Notes under the pieces: model-generated
Told to the model about the DNA's origin: nothing
The model's database searches: none
What the model saw: the letters and a program-made list of their open reading frames with translations, nothing else
Program-made: the position numbers and the translations under genes
Shown: piece after piece, positions 23,901 through 33,972 of the stretch
Position numbering within the stretch: position 1 is the first letter of the stretch
How the letters are laid out: the number at the start of each line of letters is the position of its first letter
Assembly: GCF_000516985.1 (NCBI RefSeq)
Contig: NW_006917096.1
Span: forward strand, 605,606 to 669,605
DNA length: 64,000 nucleotides
Source: Pestalotiopsis fici W106-1
Lineage: Eukaryota; Ascomycota; Sordariomycetes; Amphisphaeriales; Sporocadaceae
Reading direction: 5' to 3'

Positions 23901-24193
23901 ACTTCAGCACCGATATCGTGAAGCTGTTTATGCAATGGTTAGCCTTTTCTCAGGTTCAAACCAAAGTAATTAGTACCTACCATTCCGTAACAGATCTCTT
24001 CGCTCACATTCCAAGAGTCTTGTGCTTGATAATCTGATGGTTGAAGATCATCTTGCATGGGATACGTTGTCAGCGGCAAGTCTCCAGTGCCAGAAACTCC
24101 CGTGGCCTCCAAGTCAATGTATTCTATAGAGTCACTGGTTCCGACTGCAGGCTCCCGCTGTGTATTCGTTGGAATCGGCCGATTGGTACCCAT
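20986..24193 (-). CDS. SNF2-family helicase, RAD5/HLTF/RAD16-like, with RING-type finger
   Basis: Ten exons on the minus strand: 24193-23981, 23923-23265, 23210-23106, 23054-22855, 22797-22764, 22712-22531, 22484-21644, 21591-21406, 21331-21178, 21105-20986. They sum to 2694 nt, or 897 residues, with every junction in phase. Motif order: LPHQREGVDFM, RHVITGAKS, Walker A ADDMGLGKT (about residue 350), VVPSELLMNTWENEI, DEAH (about 464), LTGTPIQN, RTK, then a Cys-rich CSYC...CLRLVCHEC...CPLC finger (about 652-705) inserted between the helicase lobes, then FSFWKKTLDI, LRIDG, STGAVGLNGL, PQWNPAVEHQAIGR. This layout is that of RAD5/HLTF-type ATPases with ubiquitin-ligase RING, acting in nuclear DNA damage tolerance or chromatin remodelling. 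Such genes are also often amplified in filamentous fungi near repeats. The exon 2 donor GTTTGT is non-consensus. An upstream extra exon cannot be excluded. Confidence 0.9.
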
Positions 24194-24664
24194 TCTGTCA
24201 GGCGTATATTTGAACGGTCCAATGCTGATCAACCAATTGACCAAAAAGCCACTGTCCTGAGCATCAATTATCCAGGTCTATCCGAAATATCCATAAGAAA
24301 CTCAGGAAACTCAGATTTTGAAACTTGGGAACATTTGCTGATGTCATTGTTATCAGGTATGCAGCTGCGCCTTTGGCTGTGCAGGAAGGTGGCAGTTTTG
24401 CAAGTCTGAACGGGCGCATGCATAAGTGCCCAAAACTTGCATCTACCTAGGTACCTCGGTAGATTAGCTCCCTGCAACCAGCACAGCCTCGTACGACATT
24501 CAAGGTGGCGCAGCCTTGCGTTCCCAAGAGGTGGAAAACTGACATGATCACATTTTCAGATGGAACAGTCGTCATCTTCAACTTTACCGCGTCTTCATGT
24601 TTCACCATCAAGACGCAGCGATCAAACTTTCGCGGAAGTGCTGTAACAGGTCACCCCTACAGAC
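24194..24664. promoter_or_regulatory. Divergent promoter region, SNF2 helicase / NACHT-C2H2 gene
   Basis: The two genes start back to back 471 nt apart, so this interval must hold both promoters. I see no clear TATA box or known operator. Co-regulation is possible but not shown. Confidence 0.45.
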
Positions 24665-27600
24665 ATGGCGCACGACGCCGCGATAGAAAGGGACTTGCGC
24701 GAAGTTTTGGAAAATTTCAGACAGACTTCAGGCTTGAGCCACGACCAGCTACAGTCATTTCAGAATGCTTCTTTCGAGAACATTCAAGGCGCACTGGCTG
24801 CTATTCAGCAGCGTCAAGCGCAAACAAAGCGCCTGGTGTATATGAAACGCCTCCAACCATTTTTCGCAAGCATGGCGGATTATGGTAAGGTCATTGAAGT
24901 GTTCGTCAGGGCGTCAGAAATGTTGGCATTTATTTGGGTGCGCAATTAAGGATCCTGAAGTCGTTTGGTGCTGTTGCTGACTTGAAACCAAAGGGGCCTA
25001 TGAAATTTATTCTTCAAGTAACGTGTACCTCTCTATACCAAAGAACCAGTATTAAATCTAATCACAGATCACTTCAACGTTCTCTGAAGCATTCACGTCG
25101 CTCTTGGAAACGTATGAATACCTTGGCGAGCAGCTTCCTTTGCTTTCTCACTACCAAGAGCTCTTCTCGAATCAAAAACACATGCGGGATATGCTGGTTC
25201 TGATATTCAAAGACATACTGGTGTTTCACGCAGAGGGTTTGAAATATTTCACCCAGAAAGGTAATTTAACCTTATTTCTTTCCAGCTGTAAGGCTAATTT
25301 GTGACCATAGTCTGGAAACAACTTTTTCAAGCAACCTGGAAAGGCTTCAACATAAAAATGCAAACACTCAAGGACAATTTCAAGCGCCATCGACAATTGC
25401 TTGAACAGAGAGCAAGCCTCATTGAGTTTGAGCAGATAATGTGTCTAAGGAGACACGCCGAGGCTGAAAGTCAGGAGCGCCAAAGACAAACTTGTTCCAA
25501 TCGACGTGAGTCTGTCCTTCGATGGCTTGCATCGGCCAACTGTGAGGCTATATATGAAAGCCTGGTCTCAGCGCGTTCCTCAAACCCAAAATCAGGAGAC
25601 TGGCTCCTTAAGGATCATCGTTTCCAGAAGTGGTTTGATCCCTTGTATTGCTCGACTCCGCTGCTATGGCTAAATGGTCTGCCAGGCGCAGGTAAGTGAG
25701 CGCGAGCCAATAAGCAGCTCCTCAAAGACATGCATCATTGATTACCAATGCCAGGTAAATCCGTTTTAGCTTCAGTTGTGGTGCAGAATGCCCGCAAGAT
25801 CCCCGACGTATCGACAATATTCTTCCACTGCGCCGAGAATGATCCTGCCAGAAACAATTTTGTGTCAGTAGCTAGAGGGCTGTTGGCGCAATTAGTTGCC
25901 CAAGACGAAGCCTTATTAGCTCTGGTTGATGATGAAAAGTCAACAAGGAGCGGAGACGTCATTTTGTCTAGCGCAGTTGCTGCGAAGCGACTCCTTCAGG
26001 TGGCGCTGAAAAGAAAAAAAACATACATTATACTGGACGGACTTGACGAGTGTACGAGTAGGGAACAACGAAAAGAGATCTGTACCTGGTTCTGTGACAT
26101 CGTTGACTCTCTTCCCCGAACCCAAATGGATGAAATACGTTGCTTGTTCATAAGCCAAGACGACACGTGTGGACGTAAAGATCTGGGGATGCTACCGACC
26201 ATCAAGATCACCTTTGAAAACAACAGACACGACATTCTGATGTTCGCAGAAACTTGGCAGGCGGATATCGAAGCACACTTTGGCAGATTCAGTGCAGAAG
26301 AAGTTGAAATTGCCAAAGTTGTAACAACGAGATCACGAGGTAAGCTAACCAAAAAAAAAAAAAAAAAAAAAAAAAAACTAGCACTCAAGATGACCCGCTA
26401 TTAACAAAATTAGGGATGTTCATTTTTGCAAAGTGTGCCCTGAAAGAAATGTCCCTACAACCTTCCCGCGATGTTCTTTTGCAGGAATGGAAGAACGAAA
26501 TATTCCCAGATGCACTCGATGGGGTGTAAGATATAAAGATTGAATTTGATCGAAGTGTACACTTACATAATTTCTAGGTACGACAAAATTATTTCTCGCA
26601 TCTTGCTCAATGGCAGTCAGAGCAGACGCAAGATGGTTCAAAGATTGCTAGCTTGGGTCTGTTGCGCCCAAAGACCTATCTTCTGGCATGAAATCCAAGG
26701 CATGATCTCCCTGGACTTGGAGAACGAGCGTCTAAACGAGGAAAGCAAGCGTATAGTCGGAGATATCAAAGATTTCTGTTCATCTTTGGTTGAGATTGAT
26801 TCTGTAGGCTCTTTGAACATGATGCATAAAACACTGAAACAGTAAGTTTGATGATGGGGATTCTCAACCCGTTACAAAATAGCCACTAACAACGCGGATA
26901 GGTATCTCTGCGCAAAAGCTATCATTACACCATCAGAAGTCCACAGAGAACTTGCAGAAATCAGCATTTCTTACCTCTGCTTTCCTCAAATAAGTCAAAA
27001 TCTTCCCGAGGCACAATTGGAGAAAGAAGTCTTGACGGGCACGTATGCCTTTTACGACTACGCTACATCCCAGTGGACAGCACATCTACTAGATTGGCTA
27101 CCCCATTCTAAGTCTGCGGAGATAATTGAGACCAACGAGTGTCTTGACAACTTGCTAGACTTACACTTTACGGAACCGACTCAAGTTCAGGTGGTTTCGA
27201 AGACCATGGAAGGGCAGCTCACTCCGTTGAAGGATCTGGATTGTTACAATTCATTGGCGCAATTAATAATCTGGAATAGAAAACGACAGCTTGGACATAA
27301 CTCTAAGAAAAACGAAGAGCTCTCCGACTTTCCGAAAATCACTGCTCTTATCCGATCAGCCGTGGAACGTTTGTTCGAGGCAAACACGACAGATATTTCC
27401 AGAGCGGAAATCCACAAGTACTATGGGCAGGCTGTTTTCAAATGTCCTCACACACATTGTCATTATTTTGTGAGAGGCTTCCAAAATCGTGCAGACAGGG
27501 ATGAGCACATCGAACGTCATGTCCGGGCTTACATATGTCCTATCGATGGTTGTCCAATGGCAACCATTGGATGTGTCTCTCAAAAGGAGCTCGACAAACA

Positions 27601-27892
27601 TTTGCGTGAGAACCATAATGTTGGCGATGACGGAGACACGTTCCCAGACCTTTCCGAGGAGTCACAGCGGAGGTCAAGAGCCAAGAACCCCTCCAATCAC
27701 CAGTGCACGTTGTGCTCCAAGAGCTATACTAGGGCGCATGCTCTTCGCTCTCATCTCCGAACACATTCCAACGAACGGCCATTTATCTGTACAATTTGTG
27801 AAAAAGCTTTTGCCAGGGAAAATGATAGAAAACGTCACGAGAAGTTGCATTGGAGTATGAAAGAATTCATCAACGAAGACGCCTTCAAGTAA
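24665..27892 (+). CDS. NACHT P-loop (NLR-like) protein with C-terminal C2H2 zinc fingers
   Basis: Eight exons: 24665-24937, 24994-25017, 25068-25260, 25311-25691, 25755-26339, 26414-26525, 26578-26841, 26902-27892, giving 940 residues, all in phase. The N-terminus (residues about 1-200) resembles the fungal STAND front module often called DUF7708 (IEVFVRASEMLAFIW then GPMKFILQ then FSEAFTSLLETYEYLGEQLP). The NACHT core has Walker A GLPGAGKS split by an intron, Walker B YIILDGLDEC and a following ISQDD where TSR is usual. The C-terminal 150 residues hold about four C2H2-type fingers: FKCPHTHC...H...H, YICPIDGCP...H, HQCTLCSKSY...HLRTH and FICTICEKAF...H...LH. It is a fungal NLR-type sensor, perhaps with nucleic-acid-binding output. 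Intron 1 has the weak donor GTGCGC; intron 5 holds a poly-A run. Confidence 0.9.
26350..26378 (+). repeat. Poly-A run inside intron 5 of the NACHT-C2H2 gene
   Basis: A run of about 28 A lies just after the donor GTAAGC. Its exact length is likely variable or misread, but it is intronic and leaves the protein unchanged. Confidence 0.8.
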
Positions 27893-29034
27893 GGAGGCCA
27901 ACGAGGCTGTGAATGAACCTTCCTAGGACGTAATGCATCTAAGAGAAGCGACGGTCCGAGATAGAAATACATCAATAATTCATAGAGTGCATTTTCGAGG
28001 CAGCGCAATGCTTGTTTGTAAGAACCAAAAACTACAGTCATAATCGGATCAGCCATGGAACGTTTATTCGAGTCTTAGACGACAGCGACGTACAGGCCAG
28101 CCAGATAGTCAGAAATACTGTGGGCAAGCATTTTGGGAACACACAAGTAACACAGAAAGCTATAAATAGAGCTTTCCAGAAGTGGGAGATTGGTTTAAGG
28201 CGCCGGATCGATTGAATCAAAAGAGCATAATCTTACATATAAAAGTTGTTTATTAGACATAAAGTTACTGTATCTAGAAGATACGGTTTCGAGTGCCGAA
28301 AATAAAGGCGCGCATGCTAAATATTAAGTTTACAAATAAGAGATAATTATATAATTGTCACGGCTAGCACTGCCATTGTACGAATGGGCAAAGAGTATGC
28401 TCGCAATCGTTGGGAAACGATCACGAACTGGGACCTATATGCCCACGGGACGGGGCCGGTGCCATACAGTATCTATTATGACACTGCGTAATCGTGGGCT
28501 TATCTCCGCCTTCATGCTCTAGAGGTGATAACGCATTATTACTTAGGCTTTAGGGGCATAAACCATGCCACTAAGATGTTTTGTCTATCCCCGTTTAGTC
28601 ATGCGGAAGGGATTATGGGAGCACAAAGGCAAGGCCAGCCGATTAATAAAGGATCACTAATAGTCGATCACAAATCTACAAGGACTAAACCGTCCCTCAA
28701 AAATCCAAAAACAACGACGCGCAACGCATTTGCGAGCTGACTCATCCCGACCAACCGCAGTTCCCGCCCCGCGTGACTGTCTCCGTTCCGCCCCGACCGG
28801 GCTTCCGTTGGCCCCACAAAGTGACCGTTCCGACACGGCCTCGGGCGGTCACTTCTGATTTTATACACCCTCCCCCTCCGGCATCTCACTGCACCCCGTA
28901 ATGACTCCGCCGCATGCTCGCACGCTACGCCAATGACTATCAATAGCTCATTCACGGATAGATGCACGATACAAGACAATCAAGTAAATGGTGTTTGCTG
29001 ATATGTCTCTCACAAGAAAGTACCAAACTTAGAA
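27893..29034. other. Intergenic with decayed duplicate and possible solo LTR
   Basis: The first part holds a degenerate copy of the upstream NACHT-C2H2 gene (separate entry). A TGTCACGG at 28356, the usual start of fungal Gypsy LTRs, opens a stretch to about 28670 without open frames; I find no target-site duplication, so a solo LTR is only a suggestion. Confidence 0.4.
28040..28160 (+). pseudogene. Decayed fragment of the NACHT-C2H2 gene
   Basis: Bases from TCGGATCAGCCATGGAACGT onward match 27351-27440 of the gene just upstream (TCCGATCAGCCGTGGAACGT, then TTCGAG, and later ACTGTGGGCAAGCATTTT against ACTATGGGCAGGCTGTTTT). Changes include several G/A differences and a TAG right after the first block. 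It is a small duplicated scrap 700 nt downstream of its source and codes for nothing. Confidence 0.65.
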
Positions 29035-29796
29035 CTAGGCGAGAAGTCGCACAGCCCCGGAATCACTCTCCGTCGCAACAGCTGACGAGAAAGTCCGTGT
29101 CGCAGAGGGAGTCTCGGAAGTGGTAACGGGCTCAAAAACATTGATGAAATCATCGGCACCACAAATTTCTTCCTCGTTACCGGCGCAAGGTGTGTCGCAC
29201 TTCTTTTGGTCGCTGGTAGACTCCCCGCCGATGAAGCTACTGCACCAACATTGGTTGCCTGCTTTGACGCCTGCGAAGAGAACGGTTCCGTTGATGGAGG
29301 CTTCCCAGCACATATCTTCGCAGGTAGCAATGTCTAGGTCTGGGTCGCCGCCTTCTTCAGTGACCAGGCGGTCTAGGACGGGGAAGTCGGGGTCTTGGTC
29401 AGGGTAGCAGCCCCTAGCACTCCAGGAAGTTGGGGAGGGAACGTGTGAGCTGGTGGTTGTGGTAGTGGGAGTAGGGGTGACAGTGGTTGTTGTAGTTGCA
29501 TTTGGCGGGGGATCGCGGTCACTGGTGGACACGCAATACGACAGAGGGTAACGCCATGGGTCGCAGTCTTCGCTGAGAGATGGGTTCCATGCTGCGAATT
29601 CTTCAGGCATGATGCTGAACTGATCTCTGACGCACTCGCAGGACCTGGAGGCGTCGGCGTTGTTCCACCAGTCAATGCAGCTATCGGTGGTTTTAGGGTC
29701 GTGCGAGAAGACTGGCTTTGGGCTTGCGGCGACGAGATGTGAGCCCACGATGACCGCTGCCAAAAAGGCTGAGCGGTTGGCAGAAAACGACTTCAT
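29035..29796 (-). CDS. Secreted protein with LysM-like and WSC domains
   Basis: Single exon, 253 residues, start ATG at 29796. A signal peptide covers about residues 1-24 (MKSFSANRSAFLAAVIVGSHLVAA). Next comes a LysM-type module (CIDWWNNADASRSCECVRD, then FAAWNPSLSEDC, then SYCV), a Thr/Pro-rich linker, and a WSC domain with the conserved Cys pattern (GCYPD, CEDMCW, FAGVKAGNQCWCSSFIGG, CDTPCAGNEEEICGA). LysM modules bind chitin oligomers and WSC domains bind wall glucans or related glycans. The role may be shielding or sensing the wall, or an effector. It sits on the near side of the LysM chitinase group, a grouping seen in other fungi for subgroup C chitinases and LysM proteins. Confidence 0.88.
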   Translation of the reverse strand: MKSFSANRSAFLAAVIVGSHLVAASPKPVFSHDPKTTDSCIDWWNNADASRSCECVRDQFSIMPEEFAAWNPSLSEDCDPWRYPLSYCVSTSDRDPPPNATTTTTVTPTPTTTTTSSHVPSPTSWSARGCYPDQDPDFPVLDRLVTEEGGDPDLDIATCEDMCWEASINGTVLFAGVKAGNQCWCSSFIGGESTSDQKKCDTPCAGNEEEICGADDFINVFEPVTTSETPSATRTFSSAVATESDSGAVRLLA

Positions 29797-30364
29797 GATT
29801 GATCGTTGTCCTCTTGGTCTGATCTGAATGAAAAGTGAGCAGTAGAGCGATGAGAAATTTTAAAATGTAGAAAAGAGTATCAAGTCAAGCAGCCATGAGA
29901 GAGGGGCATCGGGGAACCTGTTATCAATTGCCAAGGGAACCTCGGTCGAATCCATCAAGAGGAACTCATCTCCACCACTCCTTGTTTTTTCGAGTGTATG
30001 TAACGATACATATTGGACGTCGCGATATGATGCAAAGATCGACTGGTTGCCTGCGTCTAAACACAGTAAAGCTTTCAGCAAGCTTGGCTGAAAACCGCAG
30101 TATCCCGCGATCGACGTCCAGCTGATTACAATCAGCTTACCATGCAGTTCATCCTCGCCGTGCATTTGTATCAATCAGGTTATTGTTTTGGTGATGTCCT
30201 AACCCGAGATCTGCATGACCTCTTGCGGCTCTTATTTCCGGCGGGCCTGTGCCGTCACAACCTTATAGCACAGTGTGCAAAATGAGAGGACTATCACTGT
30301 ATACGGAGGCTCAGCCCCCAAGGGTCTTACTTATCACCTGGGGCATTTCCACTCATCTTCGCCC

Positions 30365-30448
30365 GACAGAGGATCACCGCTCCCAAAAGGTCAAGGACCA
30401 TCGTCTGACAGAGCATCACCGCTCCCAAAAAGTCAAGGACCATCGTCC
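30365..30448 (+). repeat. Tandem repeat, two 42-nt units
   Basis: GACAGAGGATCACCGCTCCC at 30365 recurs as GACAGAGCATCACCGCTCCC at 30407, and both run on through AAGGACCATCGT. Only a few differences separate the two units. Confidence 0.85.
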
Positions 30449-30492
30449 GACCTGAAAAATGTGTTCGCGCTGCTCATACCTCGGCATAACCG

Positions 30493-30709
30493 CCCCTGCG
30501 CGTTGAATGAAGCAAAAGACGAACTTCAAACCAACGTCAGCGCCACAGAGCCTTGCAAATCTCTCCAACTCAGTCTATTCCTATTTACTTGGCTGCATTA
30601 CCACCCCTGCGCGTTGAATGAAGCACAATACGAACTTCAAGTCAACGTCAGCGATACAGAACCTCGCAAATTTCTCCAACTCAGTCTACTCGTCTTTACT
30701 TGACTGCTG
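30493..30709 (+). repeat. Tandem repeat, two 111-nt units
   Basis: CCCCTGCGCGTTGAATGAAG at 30493 recurs at 30604. The units share GAACTTCAA, CAACGTCAGCG, CTCCAACTCAGTCTA and a final TTTACTTG. The second unit ends about 20 nt before the 2EXR start, so the duplication may alter its leader. Confidence 0.85.
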
Positions 30710-30729
30710 TCTACAATCAAACCCGGGCA

Positions 30730-31440
30730 ATGTCCTTCGGCGGTCTTCCGTACGCGCTTCGCTGCCACATCTGGGCCTTGGCGGTGGAGCCTCGGCGCAT
30801 CACCGATATGCGCATCCATAAGAGCAAAGAAAAATTCAGCAAAAAGGACCGCGATATGGGTAAAGACGTGCTCTACGAGACTTCGCCGACGCCGGCACCA
30901 GCGCTCATGCATGTCTGCCACGAGTCGCGTCAGCTTGCCCCGTACCGGCGGGCGTTCACCGCGGGTACCAAGCCGCGGTGGACATGGGTCAACTTTGAAC
31001 TGGACACTTTTGGCGTCACGAGTCTTTACGGTATCCACGAGCTTGTGTCCCACCAGTCGGAAGTGCAGCGGCTCCATGTTCGAACCGATGATGACTGGGA
31101 CTGGTATGAGTCGGCTACCAATGGTGGGGCTCTAAATGTTCTCCGCGACTTTGACAAGCTGCGAGAGATGCAGATCGTGCTGCAACCTGGCGACATCATG
31201 TGGGAGGATGTGTATACGGAATGGGGCTTCGCAGGATGTAAAAGCAGTGTAAAGTTTATTGACGAAGGAAGTGGGCTTGTGCTCACTGGTCAACAATTAA
31301 AGATGGTCACGGACTGGAGGACAATCTTCTCGTTTGACAATGAGGGAAACCCGCCTGAGTCTGACCAACTCTCAGATGAAATACAATGGGCTGCCGATGA
31401 AGATTCTCATCTCACGCTGGCACAAATCCGCGAGATTTAA
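30730..31440 (+). CDS. 2EXR-domain protein
   Basis: Single exon, 236 residues from the ATG at 30730; the frame opens 30 nt earlier but only with TTG. The N-terminus matches the fungal 2EXR module (PF20150): LPYALRCHIWALAVEPRRI, a variable stretch, then PALMHVCHESRQLA and the aromatic VNFELDTF. The family is very expanded in Pezizomycotina and resembles F-box-like proteins; function is unknown. The front few residues expected before LPYALR are short, so an upstream exon or a slightly truncated start is possible, given the tandem duplication that abuts it. Confidence 0.8.
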   Translation: MSFGGLPYALRCHIWALAVEPRRITDMRIHKSKEKFSKKDRDMGKDVLYETSPTPAPALMHVCHESRQLAPYRRAFTAGTKPRWTWVNFELDTFGVTSLYGIHELVSHQSEVQRLHVRTDDDWDWYESATNGGALNVLRDFDKLREMQIVLQPGDIMWEDVYTEWGFAGCKSSVKFIDEGSGLVLTGQQLKMVTDWRTIFSFDNEGNPPESDQLSDEIQWAADEDSHLTLAQIREI

Positions 31441-32162
31441 TGCATAGGAAAGCAATATCAATAACTGTTTGCGAAGACGTTTACCTCTGTGGCAGTCTGT
31501 GGCAGTCTGTGGCATTTTGTGACAAGTCGTCGTCTTTGTTTGCAGTCTACTAGTACGAGCGTGGCCTACGGGTGATTATCAAGATGATGATGGAGAGAAG
31601 AGGCAAGAATATTTCTGTATAAAAGCGAGACTTTCGCAAGTCTCTCGCTTTGAGTCTCTCTGGGCGATAACTTATGGAGGTTTTCATCTCTGGGTGGCAT
31701 TAGCGACCTGTGTACCGAGCATATAGCATGAAGCGTCAATGTCATTCCATCCCTGATAAGCTACGATAATGCTGCTCTATTGCCTTGAAGTAAATAAAAA
31801 TTCAAATAACGAGACACCTCTTTCCTACTGTAGGGTAGCTATAGATCGCACTTAAACCCCTCCACCATCTCATATCATCTTCAACTGAGATTTCGAACAA
31901 GCAGTACCTCTTAATTTCAGATCCCCTGATATGCAGTTTCACTGCATATTCCTATCCCCGATACTCCACCCGGATCCTTCGCTATCATGACTACCTCAAA
32001 ACTCAGCGCGAGAGCACATCATGGCCCCAAGGAATCTAAAGGCAACTGTCGCGACACTGACACAACAGTGTATGATGTACACTGCAAAGTCCACCCAAAA
32101 ATTAGGCAAGCAAGGGGCCGAGCCCAAGCAGATAGACGAGGTCAATTGTCATACGGAGAATT
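31441..32162. other. Intergenic, 3' of the 2EXR gene
   Basis: Contains a TCTGTGGCAG triple repeat at 31486-31514. A 67-codon plus-strand open frame begins at 31987 but overlaps the tail of the opposing frame and has no recognisable domain, so I do not call it. Confidence 0.45.
31486..31514 (+). repeat. Short tandem repeat, 10-nt unit x 2.9
   Basis: TCTGTGGCAG is repeated almost three times directly after the 2EXR stop codon region. Confidence 0.85.
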
Positions 32163-32346
32163 TCAAAGAAGACAGTGGTCAATCCTCTGAGCCGTTCGCC
32201 GCGTGGCATCGATGACTGCCTTGTGTTCCGCAGCAGCTCTGTTGGTTTTTTTGTAGAAATCCTTTGCGGCGGCTTCCACATCGTGCGTGACATCCTGAAT
32301 TGGCCTGCCAGTACTAGTCACGCCGTCTTCAATCGTCCGCTTCCAG

Positions 32347-33069
32347 TCAACCACGTCCCAAGCACCGCCAGTGGACGGGGTTGGTGCCTCCACCCACAGT
32401 CTTGGTTTTGACATTAATGCCGGTACCCGCGAGCCTATTTTGAATATTCTGGATTTGGCGCTGCCCGTGGTCTCCCATGCGGGCTTCAAGCACGAGCTGA
32501 TTGGCTCGTTGAAAGCCCTTGAAAAGATCGCGGTGGTTATCGAAATTGTCGTTCTTATCGGCCGTTTGTTGGACGAATTTGCCCAGACCACTAAGAAATT
32601 TGACATAACTGTTCGTGGTGACCTTTCTCATTTTGTATGCGGGCGTGTTACGGACTCTACGTCCGGGAGCGCTGGTAATTTCATGGTAAAGGTTGTGAGC
32701 CGTCTGCTCTATATCAAGCCCAGTGATGCCATCGTTGAACGGCAAAGGGTTGCCGCCGGCGTCCCTGGCGAAAGATTGCTGGCCGTCGCCTCTCAATCTG
32801 CTTAGGGGGCCAACGAGCTGGTTGAAGTTGGATCTAGAGTTGGGCGGATTGTGCCCTAGAGGGGGCTTCCATCCATCTTCATCTGGGCATATGCCCGCGT
32901 CGTTGACTTCCTGTCCGCACCAGAAGCCGATGGTGCGGTCGCCCTCTGGATTAAGCTGATCAATCTCGTATGCATAATAGAGCATAACTCGTTCCAATAC
33001 GCCCTGATAGCCACCTGCCCAAACGGCGGCGATCAAGGTGAAAAGGGCCAGCAGCAGTGGCACTCTCAT
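32347..33069 (-). CDS. Secreted protein of unknown function
   Basis: Start ATG at 33069 gives a clear signal peptide (MRVPLLLALFTLIAAVWA) and 240 residues in one exon; upstream in-frame codons lack the signal context. Mature blocks include YYAYEIDQLNPEGDRTIGFW, CPDEDGWKPPLG and SRSNFNQLVGPLSRL. I do not recognise a named domain. Near 32398 a second frame takes over and stays open to 32163. A 58-nt intron (32340-32397, GTGGGT...GGAAG) would join the two in phase for a 282-residue protein ending KAVIDATRRTAQR-like, but the branch site would be only six nt from the acceptor; a one-base frameshift is an equal explanation. It lies between the LysM-WSC gene and the chitinase. Confidence 0.65.
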   Translation of the reverse strand: MRVPLLLALFTLIAAVWAGGYQGVLERVMLYYAYEIDQLNPEGDRTIGFWCGQEVNDAGICPDEDGWKPPLGHNPPNSRSNFNQLVGPLSRLRGDGQQSFARDAGGNPLPFNDGITGLDIEQTAHNLYHEITSAPGRRVRNTPAYKMRKVTTNSYVKFLSGLGKFVQQTADKNDNFDNHRDLFKGFQRANQLVLEARMGDHGQRQIQNIQNRLAGTGINVKTKTVGGGTNPVHWRCLGRG

Positions 33070-33972
33070 AATTCTGAAAAGATATAGCAAAAAAGCTTTC
33101 TTCCGCAAATAAATCAGTTTTCCTTTCAAAGTAAGGAAAGTCTTCCAGCCAGTATGGAAAATGTCCTCAACGGAAAGAAATCATCCTCAGACACAAAAGG
33201 GATGTCAACCAAAGGCTAATATTCAAAAAAGGGCGAAGAAAGTAATGACGTCTAACCAGAAGAACTATCACAGTTCGGGATAGTGGATTGCACCCCACTG
33301 TTCAGAAATCCTCAGGAGCAAGAAAAACAACGTCACATATGCTTCGGTCTTTTGATCGGATAATGTGAATATCTCATGTCGCCAAGATATTGAAAGCTTG
33401 CGGTGGATTGCAAGGCCCAATTTTTGTACCATAACCAATAACTTACCACCACCGCATTGAGCCCCATGCGAAGCCAAGCTTTTAACCCGTTAACCCGTCT
33501 GTCACTGTGTACATCCAACCTCTAGAACCAATGAGACTAGGTTAGAATATTTTCAGCCTTGTTGAGTTGAGTAATGCAGAGGAAGGCTGTGCCTACATTT
33601 CCTATCTAGGAGGTCGTGTCACTTGCCCTTTTAGGGTGTCGGAGGTTTGCCAGTGGTGTTGGATATTGACCGAGGTTTTGAGCGATGTCAATATACTTCG
33701 GTCCCTTTTGTCAGAAATGACATGGCATGGCTGATGTTAGAATGTTCCTTGTTCGTGGGACTCATGTATTACATCACCGGCTTGCGGGTACAGCTGTTCG
33801 CTCTGTGATATTTTTTGTTATCTTCCTCTTGTTACGCATCTCGTTCAACGGCCACACTAATCTTCTCTATCATACTTCAATTCTCCCTCGCATTTCTCTC
33901 ATCCTCCCTTATATTTTCTTTCCCCCTTTACGACTCTCTTACTTGCTCATTCTTCAACTAAAAGGAACCAAG
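33070..33972. other. Divergent promoter region, secreted protein / chitinase
   Basis: About 900 nt between back-to-back genes. The last 150 nt before the chitinase ATG is pyrimidine-rich (repeated CTCT/TTCTC), typical of a fungal leader. No further gene is seen. Confidence 0.5.

Larger units (their letters stand above)
29797..30729. other. Intergenic with two tandem duplications
   Basis: Promoter of the LysM-WSC gene on the left. On the right two separate tandem repeats (42-nt and 111-nt periods, own entries) precede the 2EXR gene. Frames open through the repeats but show no domain. Confidence 0.5.

Noticed and set aside
28356..28670. Possible solo Gypsy LTR starting TGTCACGG
   Set aside because: No convincing end, no target-site duplication and no second copy in the window.
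31987..32190. 67-codon plus-strand frame with ATG
   Set aside because: Overlaps the possible 3' end of the opposing secreted-protein gene and shows no signal peptide or domain.
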